Assembly: GCF_004798905.1 (NCBI RefSeq)
Contig: NZ_SDMO01000015.1
Span: 1 to 64,000 of the forward strand
Length of the DNA stretch: 64,000 nucleotides
Origin: Halomonas borealis
GTDB lineage: Bacteria > Pseudomonadota > Gammaproteobacteria > Pseudomonadales > Halomonadaceae
Reading direction: 5' to 3'
Part shown: in pieces, positions 36,896-45,406 of the stretch
How the letters are laid out: each line of letters opens with the position of its first letter
How positions within the stretch are numbered: the first letter of the stretch is position 1
The notes under the pieces: generated by a model
Database searches by the model: none
What the model saw: only the letters and a program-made list of their open reading frames with translations
What the model was told of the DNA's origin: nothing
Position numbers and translations under genes: made by a program

Positions 36896-38047
36896 ATGAA
36901 GACTTTGTCACGTCTGTGCCGGTGCTTGCCCATGAACCTTCACGCTCAGCTATCCCCCGCCGATGCCGTTTCGGAGCAGGCTCCGGTGCTCGCGATGCAG
37001 CACATTCGCCATGCCTACGGCCACCACCCGGCGGTGGAGGACGTCGGCTTGGAGGTGCACCCGGGTGAGGTGGTCTGCCTGCTCGGGCCTTCCGGCTGTG
37101 GCAAGACCACCCTGCTGCGCATCGTCGCCGGCCTCGAGGTGCTCCAGCAGGGCAGCGTGGACCTCGACGGCCGTGCCATCGGGCGCCCCGGCCAGGCCCA
37201 CGTGCCGCCGGAGAAGCGCAACGTCGGGTTGGCCTTCCAGGACTCGGCGCTGTTCCCGCATCTCTCGGTGCGCCAGAACGTCGGATTCGGTCTCGAGGCG
37301 CTACCCGCCCGAGAGCGCCGCCGCCGCGCCATGGAGCTGCTCGACCTGCTGGGCATGGGGCGCCATGCCGACGACTATCCGCACATGCTGTCCGGTGGCC
37401 AGCAGCAGCGCGTGGCGTTGGCGCGGGCGCTGGCGCCGGCGCCACGGCTGATGCTGCTCGACGAGCCGTTCTCGAGCCTCGACGCCCGATTGCGTGATCG
37501 CATCCGCGACGACACCCTGCACGTGCTCAAGAAGGTCGGCGCCGGCGCCCTGCTGGTCACCCACGACCCGGAGGAGGCGATGTTCATGGCCGATCGCATC
37601 GCCTTGATGCGCGACGGCCATATCGTGCAGATGGGCACGCCTCGGGAGCTTTACTGCGCGCCGGCCGATCCCTTCGTGGTGACCTTCTTCGGCGAGGTCA
37701 ACGAGTTCGAAGGCGTTGTCGATCAGGGGCGCGTCGCGACGCCGGTCGGCGAGGTGACGGCCTCGGGAATGGAGGAGGGTCGGCGGGTGCGGGTGATGAT
37801 CCGCCCCGAGGCGCTGCGCGTGGTGGCCCTGGAGGATCCGCCGGCGGGTCACCACAGTCACGTGATCATGGCCAAGCTGCTGGGGCGCACCAGCCTGCTG
37901 CATATCTGCGCCCACGGCGGCGACGGCCGCGAGTCGCACCTGCACGCGCGGGTGCCTGGGGTCTTTCTGCCCGCGGAGGGTCAGCCGGTCACGATCCGCC
38001 TGGACCCGTCACAGGTGTTCGTCTTCCCCGCCGCTGCCGGGGCGTGA
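36896..38047 (+). CDS. fbpC: Fe(3+) ABC transporter ATP-binding protein
   Basis: A 383-residue ATPase. Walker A GPSGCGKTT, signature LSGGQQQRVALARAL, Walker B LMLLDEPFSSLDARL and the switch His in LLVTHDPEEAM are intact; a C-terminal TOBE-like region follows (VMIRPEALRV). It energises ferric-iron uptake with FbpA and FbpB. The start is uncertain: the ATG at 36896 has AAGG 12 bp upstream, and the ATG at 36932 is possible. It is divergent from fbpA, and its last 39 bp overlap the end of fbpB on the other strand. Confidence 0.9.
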   Translation: MKTLSRLCRCLPMNLHAQLSPADAVSEQAPVLAMQHIRHAYGHHPAVEDVGLEVHPGEVVCLLGPSGCGKTTLLRIVAGLEVLQQGSVDLDGRAIGRPGQAHVPPEKRNVGLAFQDSALFPHLSVRQNVGFGLEALPARERRRRAMELLDLLGMGRHADDYPHMLSGGQQQRVALARALAPAPRLMLLDEPFSSLDARLRDRIRDDTLHVLKKVGAGALLVTHDPEEAMFMADRIALMRDGHIVQMGTPRELYCAPADPFVVTFFGEVNEFEGVVDQGRVATPVGEVTASGMEEGRRVRVMIRPEALRVVALEDPPAGHHSHVIMAKLLGRTSLLHICAHGGDGRESHLHARVPGVFLPAEGQPVTIRLDPSQVFVFPAAAGA

Positions 38048-39709
38048 ACCGCGCATCGCCAGGCTGAGCAGGATCACCGGGATGATGCCCACCGCGACGA
38101 TGGTCAGCGAGGCGGTGGAAGCCTCGGCGAGGCGCTCGTCGGCGGCCAGGTTGTGGGCTCGCACCGCCAGGGTGTCGAAGTCGAAGGGGCGCAGGATGAT
38201 GGTCGCCGGCAGCTCCTTCATCACGTCGACGAACACCAGGATGGCGGCGGCCAGTAGGCTGCCGCGCATGAGCGGGGTGTGCACGCGGCGCAGCGTGCCG
38301 CCGGCGGTCTGCCCGAGGGTGCGGGCGGCCGCGTCCATGCTCGGCGTCACCTTGCCGAGGCTGGCCTCCAGGGCGTTGAAGGACACCGCCAGGAAGCGCA
38401 CCACGTAGGCGTAGATCAGGATGAACGCGGAGCCGCTGAAGATCAGCCCGGCCATCACCCCGTAGTGGGTCCTGAGGAAGCCGTTCAGGGTGTCGTCCAG
38501 CCAGGCGAAGGGAATCAGGATGCCCACCGCGACCACCGAGCCGGGCACCGCATAGCCCATGGCGGCCACCCGGGTGGCGGTGCGGGTCAGCGGCCCCGGG
38601 TTGAGCCGCGCCCCGTAACTCAGCATCAGCGCCAGCCCCACCGCGGCCCCCGCCGCGATCCCCGCGAGCAACAGGCTGTTGCCGGCGAACTCCAGGAACC
38701 TGGCGCCGAACAGCGCGTCTCCGCCCTTGAACGACAGGTAGCCGAGCAGGCCGCTGGGAATCAAGAAGCCGACCAGGATCGGCATCAGGCAGGCCAGGGT
38801 CGCCGCCACGGCGCGTAGGCCGCCGAGTCGGAATTCGGGCAACTGTTGGTAGCGACCGGTGGTATGGAAGTAGCGCCGTTTGCCCCGCGAGGCGCGTTCG
38901 AGCAGCACGAAGACGATCACGAAGGCCAGCAGGCAGGCCGCCAGCTGGGCGGCGGCGACCGGCTCGCCCATGCCGAACCAGGTGCGGTAGATGCCGGTGG
39001 TGAAGGTGTCGACGCCGAAGTACTGCACCGCGCCGAACTCGTTGAGGGTCTCCATCAGCGCCAGCGACACGCCGCCGACGATCGCCGGGCGCGCCAGGGG
39101 AATGCCCACGCCGGTGAACAGTCGCCAAGGGCCGCGGCCCAGGGTGCGTCCCACGTCGAGCACGCATACCGACTGCTCGAGGAAGCTGGCCCGCGCCAGC
39201 AGGTAGACGTAGGGGTAGAGCACCAGGGTGATCAGCGTCGCGGCCCCGCCCAACGAGCGGATATCCGGGAACCAGTAGTCGCCCCGGTCCCAGCCGAAGG
39301 CCTCGCGCAGCGCGCCCTGCAGCGGGCCGGCATACTGCAGGAAATCGGTATAGGCGTAGGCGATCACATAGGTCGGTACCGCCAGCGGCAACAGCAGCGC
39401 CCACTCGAACAGCCGGCGCCCCGGGAAGCGGCACATCACCACCAGCCAGGCCGTGCCGGTGCCGATCACCAGGGTGCCGATCCCTACCGTGACGACGAGG
39501 AACAGGGTATTGGCCAGGTAGCGACCCAGCACGGTACTGGCCAGGTGCTGCCAGACGTCGCCGGCGGGTAGCACGATATGGGCCAGCACCGTCAGCACCG
39601 GTAGCGCGACGACCGCGGCGATGAGCAGGGTCAGCACGCTCCAGGTATCGAGGCGCAGCCTCGGCCGCAAGGCGGACGAGCCGAGCCGCTGGGTGAGGGA
39701 ACGGGGCAC
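38009..39709 (-). CDS. fbpB: Fe(3+) ABC transporter permease
   Basis: A 566-residue inner-membrane protein with two homologous permease halves, as in FbpB/SfuB. EQSVCVLDVGRTLGRGPWRLFTGVGIPLARPAIVGG and ASLGKVTPSMDAAARTLGQTAGGTLRRVHTPLMRG are the two EAA-type loops that contact the ATPase. The GTG at 39709 is chosen because GGAAGGAG lies 7 bp upstream; the ATG at 39760 has no ribosome site. The gene is convergent with fbpC and overlaps it by 39 bp, so each transcript is antisense to the end of the other. Confidence 0.9.
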   Translation of the reverse strand: MPRSLTQRLGSSALRPRLRLDTWSVLTLLIAAVVALPVLTVLAHIVLPAGDVWQHLASTVLGRYLANTLFLVVTVGIGTLVIGTGTAWLVVMCRFPGRRLFEWALLLPLAVPTYVIAYAYTDFLQYAGPLQGALREAFGWDRGDYWFPDIRSLGGAATLITLVLYPYVYLLARASFLEQSVCVLDVGRTLGRGPWRLFTGVGIPLARPAIVGGVSLALMETLNEFGAVQYFGVDTFTTGIYRTWFGMGEPVAAAQLAACLLAFVIVFVLLERASRGKRRYFHTTGRYQQLPEFRLGGLRAVAATLACLMPILVGFLIPSGLLGYLSFKGGDALFGARFLEFAGNSLLLAGIAAGAAVGLALMLSYGARLNPGPLTRTATRVAAMGYAVPGSVVAVGILIPFAWLDDTLNGFLRTHYGVMAGLIFSGSAFILIYAYVVRFLAVSFNALEASLGKVTPSMDAAARTLGQTAGGTLRRVHTPLMRGSLLAAAILVFVDVMKELPATIILRPFDFDTLAVRAHNLAADERLAEASTASLTIVAVGIIPVILLSLAMRGSRPGSGGEDEHL

Positions 39710-39860
39710 GCGGGTTCTCCTTCCGGTGAGCGGTGACACGCTCAACGGATGCGATGGCATAACGAATGCAAGATAGTATCAGTTGCGCGACGAGGCCGCA
39801 GCCAGCCCGCGACGCCCCCGGAAGGCCGGGCGCCGCGAGCGTTTCAGGGCACGCGGCGGG

Positions 39861-41189
39861 TCAGTAGCCCAGCCACAGCGATGGCAGCCCGGTCACCAGG
39901 GCCGGGAACACCGCCATCAGCAGGCAGGCCAGCAGGATCAGCGCGCAGAACGGGATCACCGCCCGGTACAGGTCCAGGGTCCCGACCTCCGGCGGGGCCA
40001 CGCCCTTGAGGTAGAACAGCGCGTAGCCGAAGGGCGGGGTCAGGAAGGAGGTCTGCAGCACCACCGCCACCATCACCACGAACCACAGCGTGTCGACGCC
40101 CATGGCATCGATGATCGGCAGCATGATCGGGAAGCTCAGCAGCACGATGCCGGTCCAGTCGAGGAACATGCCCAGCACGAACACCAGCAGGAACATCAGG
40201 ATCAAGGCCCCGGTGGTGCCGCCGGGCATCGCCAGCACCAGGTCGCTGATCACGTCCATGCCGCCGCCGATCGAGAACACCCCGGTGAAGGCGGTGGCGC
40301 CGACCAGCACGAACATCACCATGGTGGTGGTCTTGCCGGCCTCGATGAAGGTGCGATAACAGGTCGCGAGCTTGCGATCGCCGAAGATCAGGAACAGCAC
40401 GAAGGCCAGCGTCACGCCGATCGCCGAGGCCTCGGTGGCGGTGGCGATGCCGGTGAACAGCGCGCCCAGCACGCCGAGGATCAGGCTCATCGGTGGCAGC
40501 ACGTACTTGGCCAGCCGCACCGCCAGCTCGCCGGTGGAAAGGTCGGCGCGCTCCTCGGCGGCCACCGCGGGGCCGTAGCCGGGCTTGATGAAGCAGATCA
40601 GCAGCACGTAGCCGGCGTAGAGCGAGCCTAGCAGCAGGCCCGGCACCAGGGCGCCGGCGAACAGCGCCCCCACCGAGACCGGCGAGTAGCTGGCCATCAG
40701 GATCAGCATGATGCTCGGCGGGATCAGGATGCCGAGGCAACCGCTGGCCATGATCACCCCGGCGGACAGCCCCTTGTGGTAGCCGTACTTGAGCATCGGG
40801 GCCAGGGCGATCAGCCCCATCACCGCGATCGAGGCGCCGACGATGCCGGTCGTCGCGGCCAGCAGCACCGAGACGATGACCACGGTCAGCGCCAGGCCGC
40901 CGCGGACCCGCCCGAGCAGCAGCCGCATGCTCTCGAACATCCGCTCGGTGACGCCGGAATCGTTGAGGAAACGCGCCATGAGGATGAACAGCGGGATGGC
41001 CACCAGGACGTAGTTGTCCATCGCGCGGCCGTAGATGTTGTTGATGATGATGCCGAGCACCTGGGGGCCGGGGCCGAACCAGGCGCCGAGCACCGCGGTG
41101 CCGCCCAGCACGAAGGCCAGCGGGTGGCCCATGAACAGCCCCACCAGCAGGCCGCCGAACATGAACAGGGTGAGTATCTCCGGGCTCAT
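39861..41189 (-). CDS. dctM: TRAP transporter large permease DctM
   Basis: A 442-residue membrane protein with about 12 helices. TTGIVGASIAVMGLIALAPML, GYHKGLSAGVIMASGCLGILIPPSIMLILMASYSPVSVGALFAGA and PPFGYALFYLKGVAP are standard for DctM. It forms the Na+-coupled transport channel with DctQ. Its ATG overlaps the dctQ stop as ATGA. No sigma-54 regulator is adjacent, unlike the TAXI system at the start of the window. Confidence 0.94.
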   Translation of the reverse strand: MSPEILTLFMFGGLLVGLFMGHPLAFVLGGTAVLGAWFGPGPQVLGIIINNIYGRAMDNYVLVAIPLFILMARFLNDSGVTERMFESMRLLLGRVRGGLALTVVIVSVLLAATTGIVGASIAVMGLIALAPMLKYGYHKGLSAGVIMASGCLGILIPPSIMLILMASYSPVSVGALFAGALVPGLLLGSLYAGYVLLICFIKPGYGPAVAAEERADLSTGELAVRLAKYVLPPMSLILGVLGALFTGIATATEASAIGVTLAFVLFLIFGDRKLATCYRTFIEAGKTTTMVMFVLVGATAFTGVFSIGGGMDVISDLVLAMPGGTTGALILMFLLVFVLGMFLDWTGIVLLSFPIMLPIIDAMGVDTLWFVVMVAVVLQTSFLTPPFGYALFYLKGVAPPEVGTLDLYRAVIPFCALILLACLLMAVFPALVTGLPSLWLGY

Positions 41190-41704
41190 GGGGCGTCCTC
41201 CGCTGACGACGGGGTGGCGGTCAGCTCACCGATGGCACGGATCACGATGGCGATGGCCTGCAGCAGCACCAGCACACCGGCGATGACCAGCACCGCCTTC
41301 ACCGGATAGACCGGGATCGAGACGATGCCGTAGGTGGATTCACCACGGCTCCAGGAGCGCTCGAAGAAGCGCCACCCGTAGGTGATGAACATCAGGATGA
41401 AGGGGGTGAAGAACAGCAGGTAACCGGCGAGCTCGATCAGGGCTCGGCCGCGCCGCGAGAGCAGCCGCTTGAGCACGTCCACCTCGACGTGGACGTGGTG
41501 CCTGAGGCCATAGGCGGCCATCAGCATGAAGTGGCTGCCGAACAGCATGGTGGTGACATCGAAGGCCCAGTCGCTGGGCCGGCCGACGAAGAAGCGCATG
41601 GCGATGTCGTAGATCACCACGGCGGTGATGATCGCGATCAACGGGGCGATCAGGCGACCGAAGCCCTCGTTGAGGGCATCGATGGCCCGGGCGATGGCAT
41701 GCAT
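41186..41704 (-). CDS. dctQ: TRAP transporter small permease DctQ
   Basis: A 172-residue protein with four predicted helices. VIYDIAMRFFVGRPSDWAFDVTTMLFGSHFMLMAAYGLRHHVHVEVDVL matches the DctQ family signature. GGAGG lies about 10 bp before the ATG at 41704. It overlaps dctM by 4 bp and is preceded by the receptor gene dctP, giving the order P-Q-M. Confidence 0.92.
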   Translation of the reverse strand: MHAIARAIDALNEGFGRLIAPLIAIITAVVIYDIAMRFFVGRPSDWAFDVTTMLFGSHFMLMAAYGLRHHVHVEVDVLKRLLSRRGRALIELAGYLLFFTPFILMFITYGWRFFERSWSRGESTYGIVSIPVYPVKAVLVIAGVLVLLQAIAIVIRAIGELTATPSSAEDAP

Positions 41705-41786
41705 CCAGTAAGCCTCCTCGGCAAGACGAACGAGGCCGGCGGGCCGAGTGGCACCGCCGGCCGGCGAGTGGATCGGCGCGTGAACC

Positions 41787-42893
41787 TTACCGGTTCATGC
41801 AGGCCTCGATCTCTTCGAGGGGCGGCAGGTTGTCGGTGACTCGGCTCATGTTGAAGGGCACCGAGACATCACGCCACTGGGCGTAGTCCTGCAGGTAGCT
41901 GATCATCGAGTGATAGATCTTGGCGTGCATCGGGTCATCGCAGGCGCCCTTGACGATCACCTCGTTGGTGATGTCCTGGATCTCGGCCAGGTCTTCCTCG
42001 GACAGCTGGTTGATGGTGGTGCCATCCTCGAGGAACTTCGCGGTGCCTTCGGTGGACTGCTTCTCGGACCAGGCCAGCGACCAGGACATGGTCGCCTGGG
42101 CGGCGATCTTCAGGGTCTCCTGGGTCTCCTCGGAGAGCGCGTCCCAGGCGTCCTGATTGATCATCACCCCGAACACGCTGGCCGACTGATGCCAGCCGGG
42201 CGTCATCCAGTAGTCGGCGACCTCGGAGAAACCGGCCTTGTAGTCGACCCCGGGGGTCGAGAACTCGGCGCCATCGACCACGCCACGCTCGATGGCCTGA
42301 TAGATCTCGCCGCCGGCCAGCGTCACCTGGGAGCCGCCGAGACGCTCCAGTACCCGACCCTGGTCGCGGCCGGAGAGGCGCAGGCGCTTGCCTTCCAGGT
42401 CGGCGAGGCTCTCGATGGGCGTGCCGCCGCGGAAGCCGGACTCGTTGTTGGTGATGCCGTAGGGCAGGTAGACCATGTTGTACTGGCCGTAGACCTCCTG
42501 GTAGAGCTCGAAGCCGCCCCACTGGGTGATCCAGTTCAGGTAGTCCACGCCGTTGAACAGGCTGGTGGTAGTGGCCAGCGGCGAGAAGGCCGGGCTGCGG
42601 CCGGCCCAGTAGCCCGGCCAGTCGCCGGCGGCCTGGATGCTGCCGGTCTCGGTGGCGTCGAAGACTTCGGTGCCGGGCATCAGGGTGCCGCCGGCGTAGA
42701 ATTCGATGTTCAGCTCGTCGCCGGCCAGCTGGTTGACCAGCTCGGCCCAGTGGCGATCGATCTGGATCAGGTCGAGGTTGTCCGGCCAGGTGGTGGTCAT
42801 GGTCCAGGATTCCTGGGCCTGGGCGGTGGTGCTCAGGCCGGCCAGGGCGATGCCGGCGGCGAGGCCGGTGAGGGCAAGGCGGGTCGATGTCAT
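41787..42893 (-). CDS. dctP: TRAP solute-binding protein, DctP (TakP-like)
   Basis: A 368-residue periplasmic receptor with a signal peptide ending near AQA. FYAGGTLMPGTEVFDATETGSIQAA, YWAGRSPAFSPLA, GYNMVYLPYGI-like and AGGEIYQAIERGVVDGAE resemble the TakP subgroup that binds 2-oxo acids such as pyruvate. The substrate is an inference from that likeness. The start at 42893 (MTSTRLALTG) follows GGGAGAG; the longer frame upstream is not supported. It is the first gene of dctPQM. Confidence 0.9.
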   Translation of the reverse strand: MTSTRLALTGLAAGIALAGLSTTAQAQESWTMTTTWPDNLDLIQIDRHWAELVNQLAGDELNIEFYAGGTLMPGTEVFDATETGSIQAAGDWPGYWAGRSPAFSPLATTTSLFNGVDYLNWITQWGGFELYQEVYGQYNMVYLPYGITNNESGFRGGTPIESLADLEGKRLRLSGRDQGRVLERLGGSQVTLAGGEIYQAIERGVVDGAEFSTPGVDYKAGFSEVADYWMTPGWHQSASVFGVMINQDAWDALSEETQETLKIAAQATMSWSLAWSEKQSTEGTAKFLEDGTTINQLSEEDLAEIQDITNEVIVKGACDDPMHAKIYHSMISYLQDYAQWRDVSVPFNMSRVTDNLPPLEEIEACMNR

Positions 42894-43214
42894 GGCGATT
42901 CTCTCCCGGGGGTTGTTCTGATTGTGGGGGATGAAAGCGGGGCACAAGGCTCGTGGTCGCCCGCACGATGGCACCCATGGCGTGGCGACCCTGAAAACAC
43001 GCTAGCATGGGGCCCGGGGATCGGGAGAAGGCCTCCGAACGTCGAAGTAGCCGGCGGTCGGTTCGACGATGACCGTTTTTCCGCCCTAAAAGGCCTTGAA
43101 TTTCAGCGCGATAAAGCGGAATGGCGAATGCTATGCTGCGACGCCGAAGGGAGGCCGGGCGTTGAAAGGGCGTCGTCCGCTTAGACCAAAGTTCAGCGAT
43201 CGAAGAGGATACCG
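42894..43214. other. divergent intergenic region, dctP / tmcA
   Basis: 321 bp without a gene. On the plus strand TATGCT at 43132-43137, preceded by TG one base upstream (extended -10 type), may drive tmcA. On the minus strand TAGCGT near 43010 may belong to dctP. Neither has a good -35. A GG/GC-spaced motif near 42963-42977 is a poor sigma-54 match. No repeat or small frame with a ribosome site is seen. Confidence 0.4.
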
Positions 43215-45374
43215 ATGGAAGCTTGCGTGCCGGGCGAACTACTGGCCTGCCAGGAGCGCCTGATCGAGCGTCGCTGGCGAGGCCTGGTGTGGCTGACCGG
43301 CGGCGCCGAGGACGCCCGCGCGCGGGCCCTGGCGCTGTGGCGTGCCCGGGGCGGCCAGGCGCCGTTATGGGTCGGCCCCGAACCGCCCGAGGGGCTGGAC
43401 GATGCGGCCTGGCTGCCCGCGGCCAAGGCCCGCACCCGGCTCGGCGGCGAGCACGACCTGATCGTCTTCGATGCCTGCTCGCCCGGGGCCGGGTTCGATC
43501 CTGACGCCTTCGGCGCGCTCTCCGGCACGCTGCGAGCCGGCGGGCTGCTGGTGCTGATGACCCCCGACGACTGGGGCGCGCGCCCCGACGACGACTACGC
43601 GCGGCTCGCCGCCCACCCCTGGGCGACCGAGGCACTCTCGTCGTACTACCTGGCGCGGCTGGCCCGCCTGCTGGAGGCGTCGCCGCAGACCCTGCGCTGG
43701 CCGCCCGCCGGCCCGCCGGTGATCCTCGAATGGTCGGAGGCCAGGGCGCCGCGGCCGGAGCCCGACGACCCGGAGGTGTTGACCGTCGATCAGGGCGAGG
43801 CGGTGGCGCGGCTGGTCAGGCTGCGTCGACGCCGGCCGCTGGTGCTCACCGCCGACCGTGGCCGCGGCAAGACCGCGGCGCTGGGCGTCGCCTGCGCCCG
43901 ACTGCTGGCGCGGGGTGAGGGGGAGATCCTGGTCACCGCGCCGCGTCCGGCGGCGGTGGCCGGGCTCTTCGAGCGGCTCGCCGCGCTGCGGCCTCAAGGC
44001 CGGCGCCATGCCAATCGTTTCGAGGACCACGGCGGGCGAGTGGTCTTCCTGGCGCCCGACGAGCTGAGTGCCCGGGTCGAGCGCGGTGAGGCCGGCGGCG
44101 CCGGGGCCTGGCTGCTGGTCGACGAGGCCGCGGCGATCCCCGCCGGCCTGCTTGGCCGGTGGCTCGCGGCCTTCCCGCGCATCGCCTTCGCCACTACCGT
44201 GCATGGCTACGAGGGGGCCGGGCGCGGCTTCGCGCTGCGCTTTCGCGAGCGCCTGGATCGCCTCACCCCCGAATGGCGCGAGTTCCATCTGGCCGCGCCG
44301 ATCCGCTGGGCCGAGGACGACCCGCTGGAGGCGCTGACCTCAAAGCTGCTGATGCTCGACGCCGAACCGGCGCCGCCGTCGGCCGCCGAAGTCGACTGGC
44401 GGCGTGAGTCGCCCGCATCGTTGGCCCGGGACGAGCCGCGGTTGCGGGCGCTGTTCGGCCTGCTGGTACAGGCCCATTACCGCACCACGCCGGGTGACCT
44501 GCGGCGCCTGCTGGATGGCCCCGATACGCGGCTCGCCACCCTGGGAGATGCCGCCGGCCCCGGCGCGGTGGCGGTGGTCGCCGACGAGGGCGGCTTCGAC
44601 GCGGCGTTGGCCGAACGGGTGGCGCGGGGCGAGCGCCGCCCCCGTGGCCACCTGATGGCCCAGTCGCTGGCCGCCCATGCCGGCTCGCGGGAGGCGCTGA
44701 CCGGCCGCCTGCGCCGGGTGCTGCGCATCGCCGTGCATCCGGCCGTGCGGCGCCAGGGGCTGGGTCGGCGGCTGCTGGAAGTCGAGCGTGCGGCGGCCCG
44801 CGAGGCGGGCATCGAGCTGCTGGGCGCGAGCTTCGGCGCCGAAGCCGGGCTGCTGGCCTTCTGGCGCTCCCAGGGCTTTCGCGTGGTGCGCCTCGGCCTG
44901 ACCCGCGAGGCGGCCACCGGCGAGCATGCGGTGATGGTCGTGTCGCCCACCGATGATGCGGGTCTCGCCCTGGCCGAGCGGCTGGCGCGGCGCTTCCAGG
45001 CCCTGTTGCCCACGCTGTTGGCCTTCGAGCTGAAGACGCTCGATCCGTGGGTGGCGCTGGCGCTGCTGGCCGAGGACGAGCCTCGCCCGCTCGATGAGGC
45101 GGCGCGCCGCGATCTCGCCGACGTGGCCTACGGCCATCGCGAGGCGGCCTTGGTCCGGCCCGCCGTACAGGCGCTGATCGTCGCCGCCGCGAGGGGCGAG
45201 CACGACGAGACCCTGGCGGCGCTCGCCGCCTGGGCCTTCCAGGGCCGCGACACGGCCTGGCTGGCCGCCCGGCTGGGGCTCTCCGGCGGCAAGGCGGTGG
45301 ATGCCTGGCGGCGCGAGGCGGTGGCGCGCCTGCTGGCCGGGCCGGCACTTTCCTCGTCGCGAGGCGAGGGGTAG
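43215..45374 (+). CDS. tmcA: tRNA(Met) cytidine acetyltransferase
   Basis: A 719-residue enzyme that acetylates the wobble C34 of elongator tRNA-Met with acetyl-CoA and ATP. An N-terminal domain (about 1-190) is followed by a helicase-like domain with P-loop TADRGRGKTAALG and VDEAAAIP, a GNAT domain with LRIAVHPAVRRQGLGRRLL and GASFGAEAGLLAFWRSQGFRVVRLG, and a C-terminal tRNA-binding region. This architecture matches E. coli TmcA. AGAGGAT precedes the ATG. It is the only modification enzyme for this position expected in gammaproteobacteria. Confidence 0.93.
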   Translation: MEACVPGELLACQERLIERRWRGLVWLTGGAEDARARALALWRARGGQAPLWVGPEPPEGLDDAAWLPAAKARTRLGGEHDLIVFDACSPGAGFDPDAFGALSGTLRAGGLLVLMTPDDWGARPDDDYARLAAHPWATEALSSYYLARLARLLEASPQTLRWPPAGPPVILEWSEARAPRPEPDDPEVLTVDQGEAVARLVRLRRRRPLVLTADRGRGKTAALGVACARLLARGEGEILVTAPRPAAVAGLFERLAALRPQGRRHANRFEDHGGRVVFLAPDELSARVERGEAGGAGAWLLVDEAAAIPAGLLGRWLAAFPRIAFATTVHGYEGAGRGFALRFRERLDRLTPEWREFHLAAPIRWAEDDPLEALTSKLLMLDAEPAPPSAAEVDWRRESPASLARDEPRLRALFGLLVQAHYRTTPGDLRRLLDGPDTRLATLGDAAGPGAVAVVADEGGFDAALAERVARGERRPRGHLMAQSLAAHAGSREALTGRLRRVLRIAVHPAVRRQGLGRRLLEVERAAAREAGIELLGASFGAEAGLLAFWRSQGFRVVRLGLTREAATGEHAVMVVSPTDDAGLALAERLARRFQALLPTLLAFELKTLDPWVALALLAEDEPRPLDEAARRDLADVAYGHREAALVRPAVQALIVAAARGEHDETLAALAAWAFQGRDTAWLAARLGLSGGKAVDAWRREAVARLLAGPALSSSRGEG

Positions 45375-45406
45375 AGTGCCCGGGTCATTGTCGATACAGA
45401 AGCCTC

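Noticed and set aside
42963-42977. Second sigma-54 promoter upstream of dctP
   Set aside because: GG and GC are spaced correctly on the minus strand but the rest of the -24 box fails and no palindromes like those at 4144-4194 occur nearby.
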